Below the pieces are notes generated by a model. That model did not search any database. It saw only the letters and a program-made list of their open reading frames with translations, and was not told the origin of the DNA. This document shows positions 20,330 to 21,659 of a stretch of 21,659 nt of DNA, piece after piece. The stretch is from Aculops lycopersici. Its lineage: Eukaryota > Arthropoda > Arachnida > Trombidiformes > Eriophyidae. Numbering within the stretch: the first letter of the stretch is position 1; every line of letters begins with the position of its first letter. The DNA lies in NCBI GenBank assembly GCA_015350385.1, contig WNKI01000002.1:8578016-8599674 (forward strand), given 5' to 3'. Made by a program: the position numbers and the translations under genes.

Positions 20330-20961
20330 TTACCAATGGCTTAGCTTGTAACACTTTCAACGCGCGTCACTTGCGCCCAAACTCGTGGAAAGTCTCGCGA
20401 AAGCGTCGAGCCAAAAAGAATAGAAGCTTAAGCTGACCGCTGGGTTAACGGCAACTTAATCGTCGATTTAAGCCCAAACTATGGCCACCACTCTATCGCA
20501 AATTAACCCGCGCACCTTGCAACCACTGCGATCCTTACCTGCACCTGCGCCGACAAACTCGCGGGTCCGCTCATCGCTGGCCGGAAGTCACACTGGCGCC
20601 TGCCTTCGAGTGTGCATGTGTGAAGATGAGAGTATTTTTCAATGAGGCGCTTGGGAAATGTGATGTGCGATTTTGGAAGTTGCTGGCGCTGTCGCCGAGG
20701 CGGCAAGTGTCCGTTGGACAACAGGAAGCGTGGAACGAAAGTGATGAAAGCAGTGCGACTCCTGCAGAGAGTTGCGCTGAGAAAACAAAAGCCATGGCAT
20801 CTCTCGCGGAAATGTTGCACATTTGGTTTTAAAATAAAACATTACTAATGGGCAACTCGTTTCCTAATCTACTATTATCAGTTCGCATTGCTGCTCCTTT
20901 TTTGCACTCGACTGCGCAAAGTTTCACTCACTGCGCCACCCTTTCGCTCGCATCGATTCCA

Positions 20962-20990
20962 TTTCCCGTTTCCCGTTTCCCATTCCCCAT
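20962..20990 (+). repeat. TTTCCC-type tandem repeat
   Basis: Units tttcccg, tttcccg, tttccca and ttcccca form a degenerate 6-7-bp tandem array. Confidence 0.7.
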
Positions 20991-21139
20991 TTAGTAGAAC
21001 GCAGCTACTAAATGGAAATTTGGATTCAAGTGAGAACTTGAAACTCTAAATGGCAAAGAGAATGCGAAAGACAGCAAGCAAAAGACCACTTCCCCCGGAG
21101 GAATTCCAATTCAAATTATTAGTTGTTTTTTGGTTGCCC

Positions 21140-21168
21140 TTGTTGTTGTTGTTGCTGCTGCTGCTGCT
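21140..21168 (+). repeat. Compound (TTG)n(CTG)n microsatellite
   Basis: Five TTG units pass directly into four or five CTG units. This explains the poly-Leu frame crossing 21050-21259. Confidence 0.85.
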
Positions 21169-21633
21169 TTGGTTGCTCTTCTTGTTGCATAGTTTGCTGG
21201 TTCAAATCTTCAAACTAAAACTGCATCAAATATTCACTGGAAGGCAGCGAGCGAGTTGAATTCAATTCTTTCGAACAAAATTGAAATAAAAAGACATTCT
21301 CCCTCTCTATCTATCTACTCGGTGGTTGTAATATTAGCGGGCAAAAGAGCAATGAGAGAGCAACGCCATCTAATCGGCGCCTAGAGTCTCGAAAACTTGA
21401 GCTCCTCGCTGTCCCATTCTCGCGATTCGATTTTGCCTTCCAAGTCCATCGACCACGAGAGCCTCCGAAGCTTGTCTCTTCTCAGTCGCGCAAAACTTGA
21501 ACTCTTTGCTGAAATCCAACTCAAAAAACCTTGCAACTCTAGGAGCAACCAAAGGGGAAGGCCTTTTGGCCGCCCAGCTGTCAGTGTTACAACCACCACC
21601 ATTGCTATACGTTTCTATAAATATAACCACTAG

Positions 21634-21659
21634 TCTCTCTCTCTCTCTCNCTCNCTCTC
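21634..21659. repeat. (CT)n microsatellite at right contig end
   Basis: CT dinucleotide tract with N calls at the edge, mirroring the (AG)n tract at the left edge. Confidence 0.9.

Larger units (their letters stand above)
16554..21633. other. Non-coding stretch, no convincing gene
   Basis: No frame has a recognisable domain, including 215 codons at 19231-19878 on the plus strand. A 70-codon plus-strand frame at 20620-20832 has mixed composition and is followed by AATAAA at 20833-20838. It could be a small gene end but lacks any recognisable motif. The stretch also holds hairpins at 17910-17942 and 18729-18777, several microsatellites, and five of the window's six CCGGAAGT words. A TATAAATA string at 21616-21623 sits too close to the contig end to interpret. 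Confidence 0.55.

Noticed and set aside
21050..21259. Frame with a strong Leu-rich hydrophobic helix
   Set aside because: The hydrophobic run is the translation of a (TTG)n(CTG)n microsatellite.
21616..21623. TATAAATA as a promoter
   Set aside because: The contig ends about 35 bp later in a CT repeat, so no transcript can be assessed.
1..21659. CRISPR array, tRNA, rRNA, transposase or reverse transcriptase
   Set aside because: No regularly spaced identical repeats, cloverleaf-like segments or recognisable mobile-element proteins were seen on either strand.

Overview
This looks like ordinary, mostly non-coding nuclear DNA from a metazoan, probably an arthropod. Mites are one possibility because of the long Ser/Asn/Gln-rich tracts in the one good protein, but I cannot fix the taxon. 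Supporting signs are an immunoglobulin-fold membrane protein with a Ser/Thr/Asn-rich stalk and tail, many short microsatellites, no operon-like packing, no ribosome-binding sites, and AATAAA signals after the coding region. Both ends are dinucleotide repeats containing N calls: (AG)n on the left and (CT)n on the right. The window is therefore probably a whole assembly contig that stops in microsatellites.

Layout: 1-53 is an (AG)n end. From 54 to about 10.6 kb I see no convincing gene. This stretch holds microsatellites, several short hairpins and a degenerate repeated segment, and it is rich in the words CAGGTG and CCACTTG. From 10.6 to 13.0 kb is the only strong gene: an open frame at 11400-12713 with an Ig V-type domain, a low-complexity stalk, one transmembrane helix and a low-complexity cytoplasmic tail. 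It lacks a signal peptide, so an upstream exon is probably missing. A weak candidate leader segment ends at 10813 and can be joined in frame by splicing. Two AATAAA signals follow the stop. From 13.0 kb to the end there is again no convincing gene, only microsatellites, hairpins and six CCGGAAGT (ETS-like) words that are absent from the left half.

I found no CRISPR array, tRNA, rRNA, recognisable transposase or reverse transcriptase, or microbial defence system. The most useful leads are the Ig-domain receptor and its missing 5' end, the excess and strand bias of the E-box-like words (including eight CAGGTN sites in 600 bp upstream of the gene), and a set of near-perfect hairpins with 2-6 nt loops. 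I do not claim a previously undescribed system.
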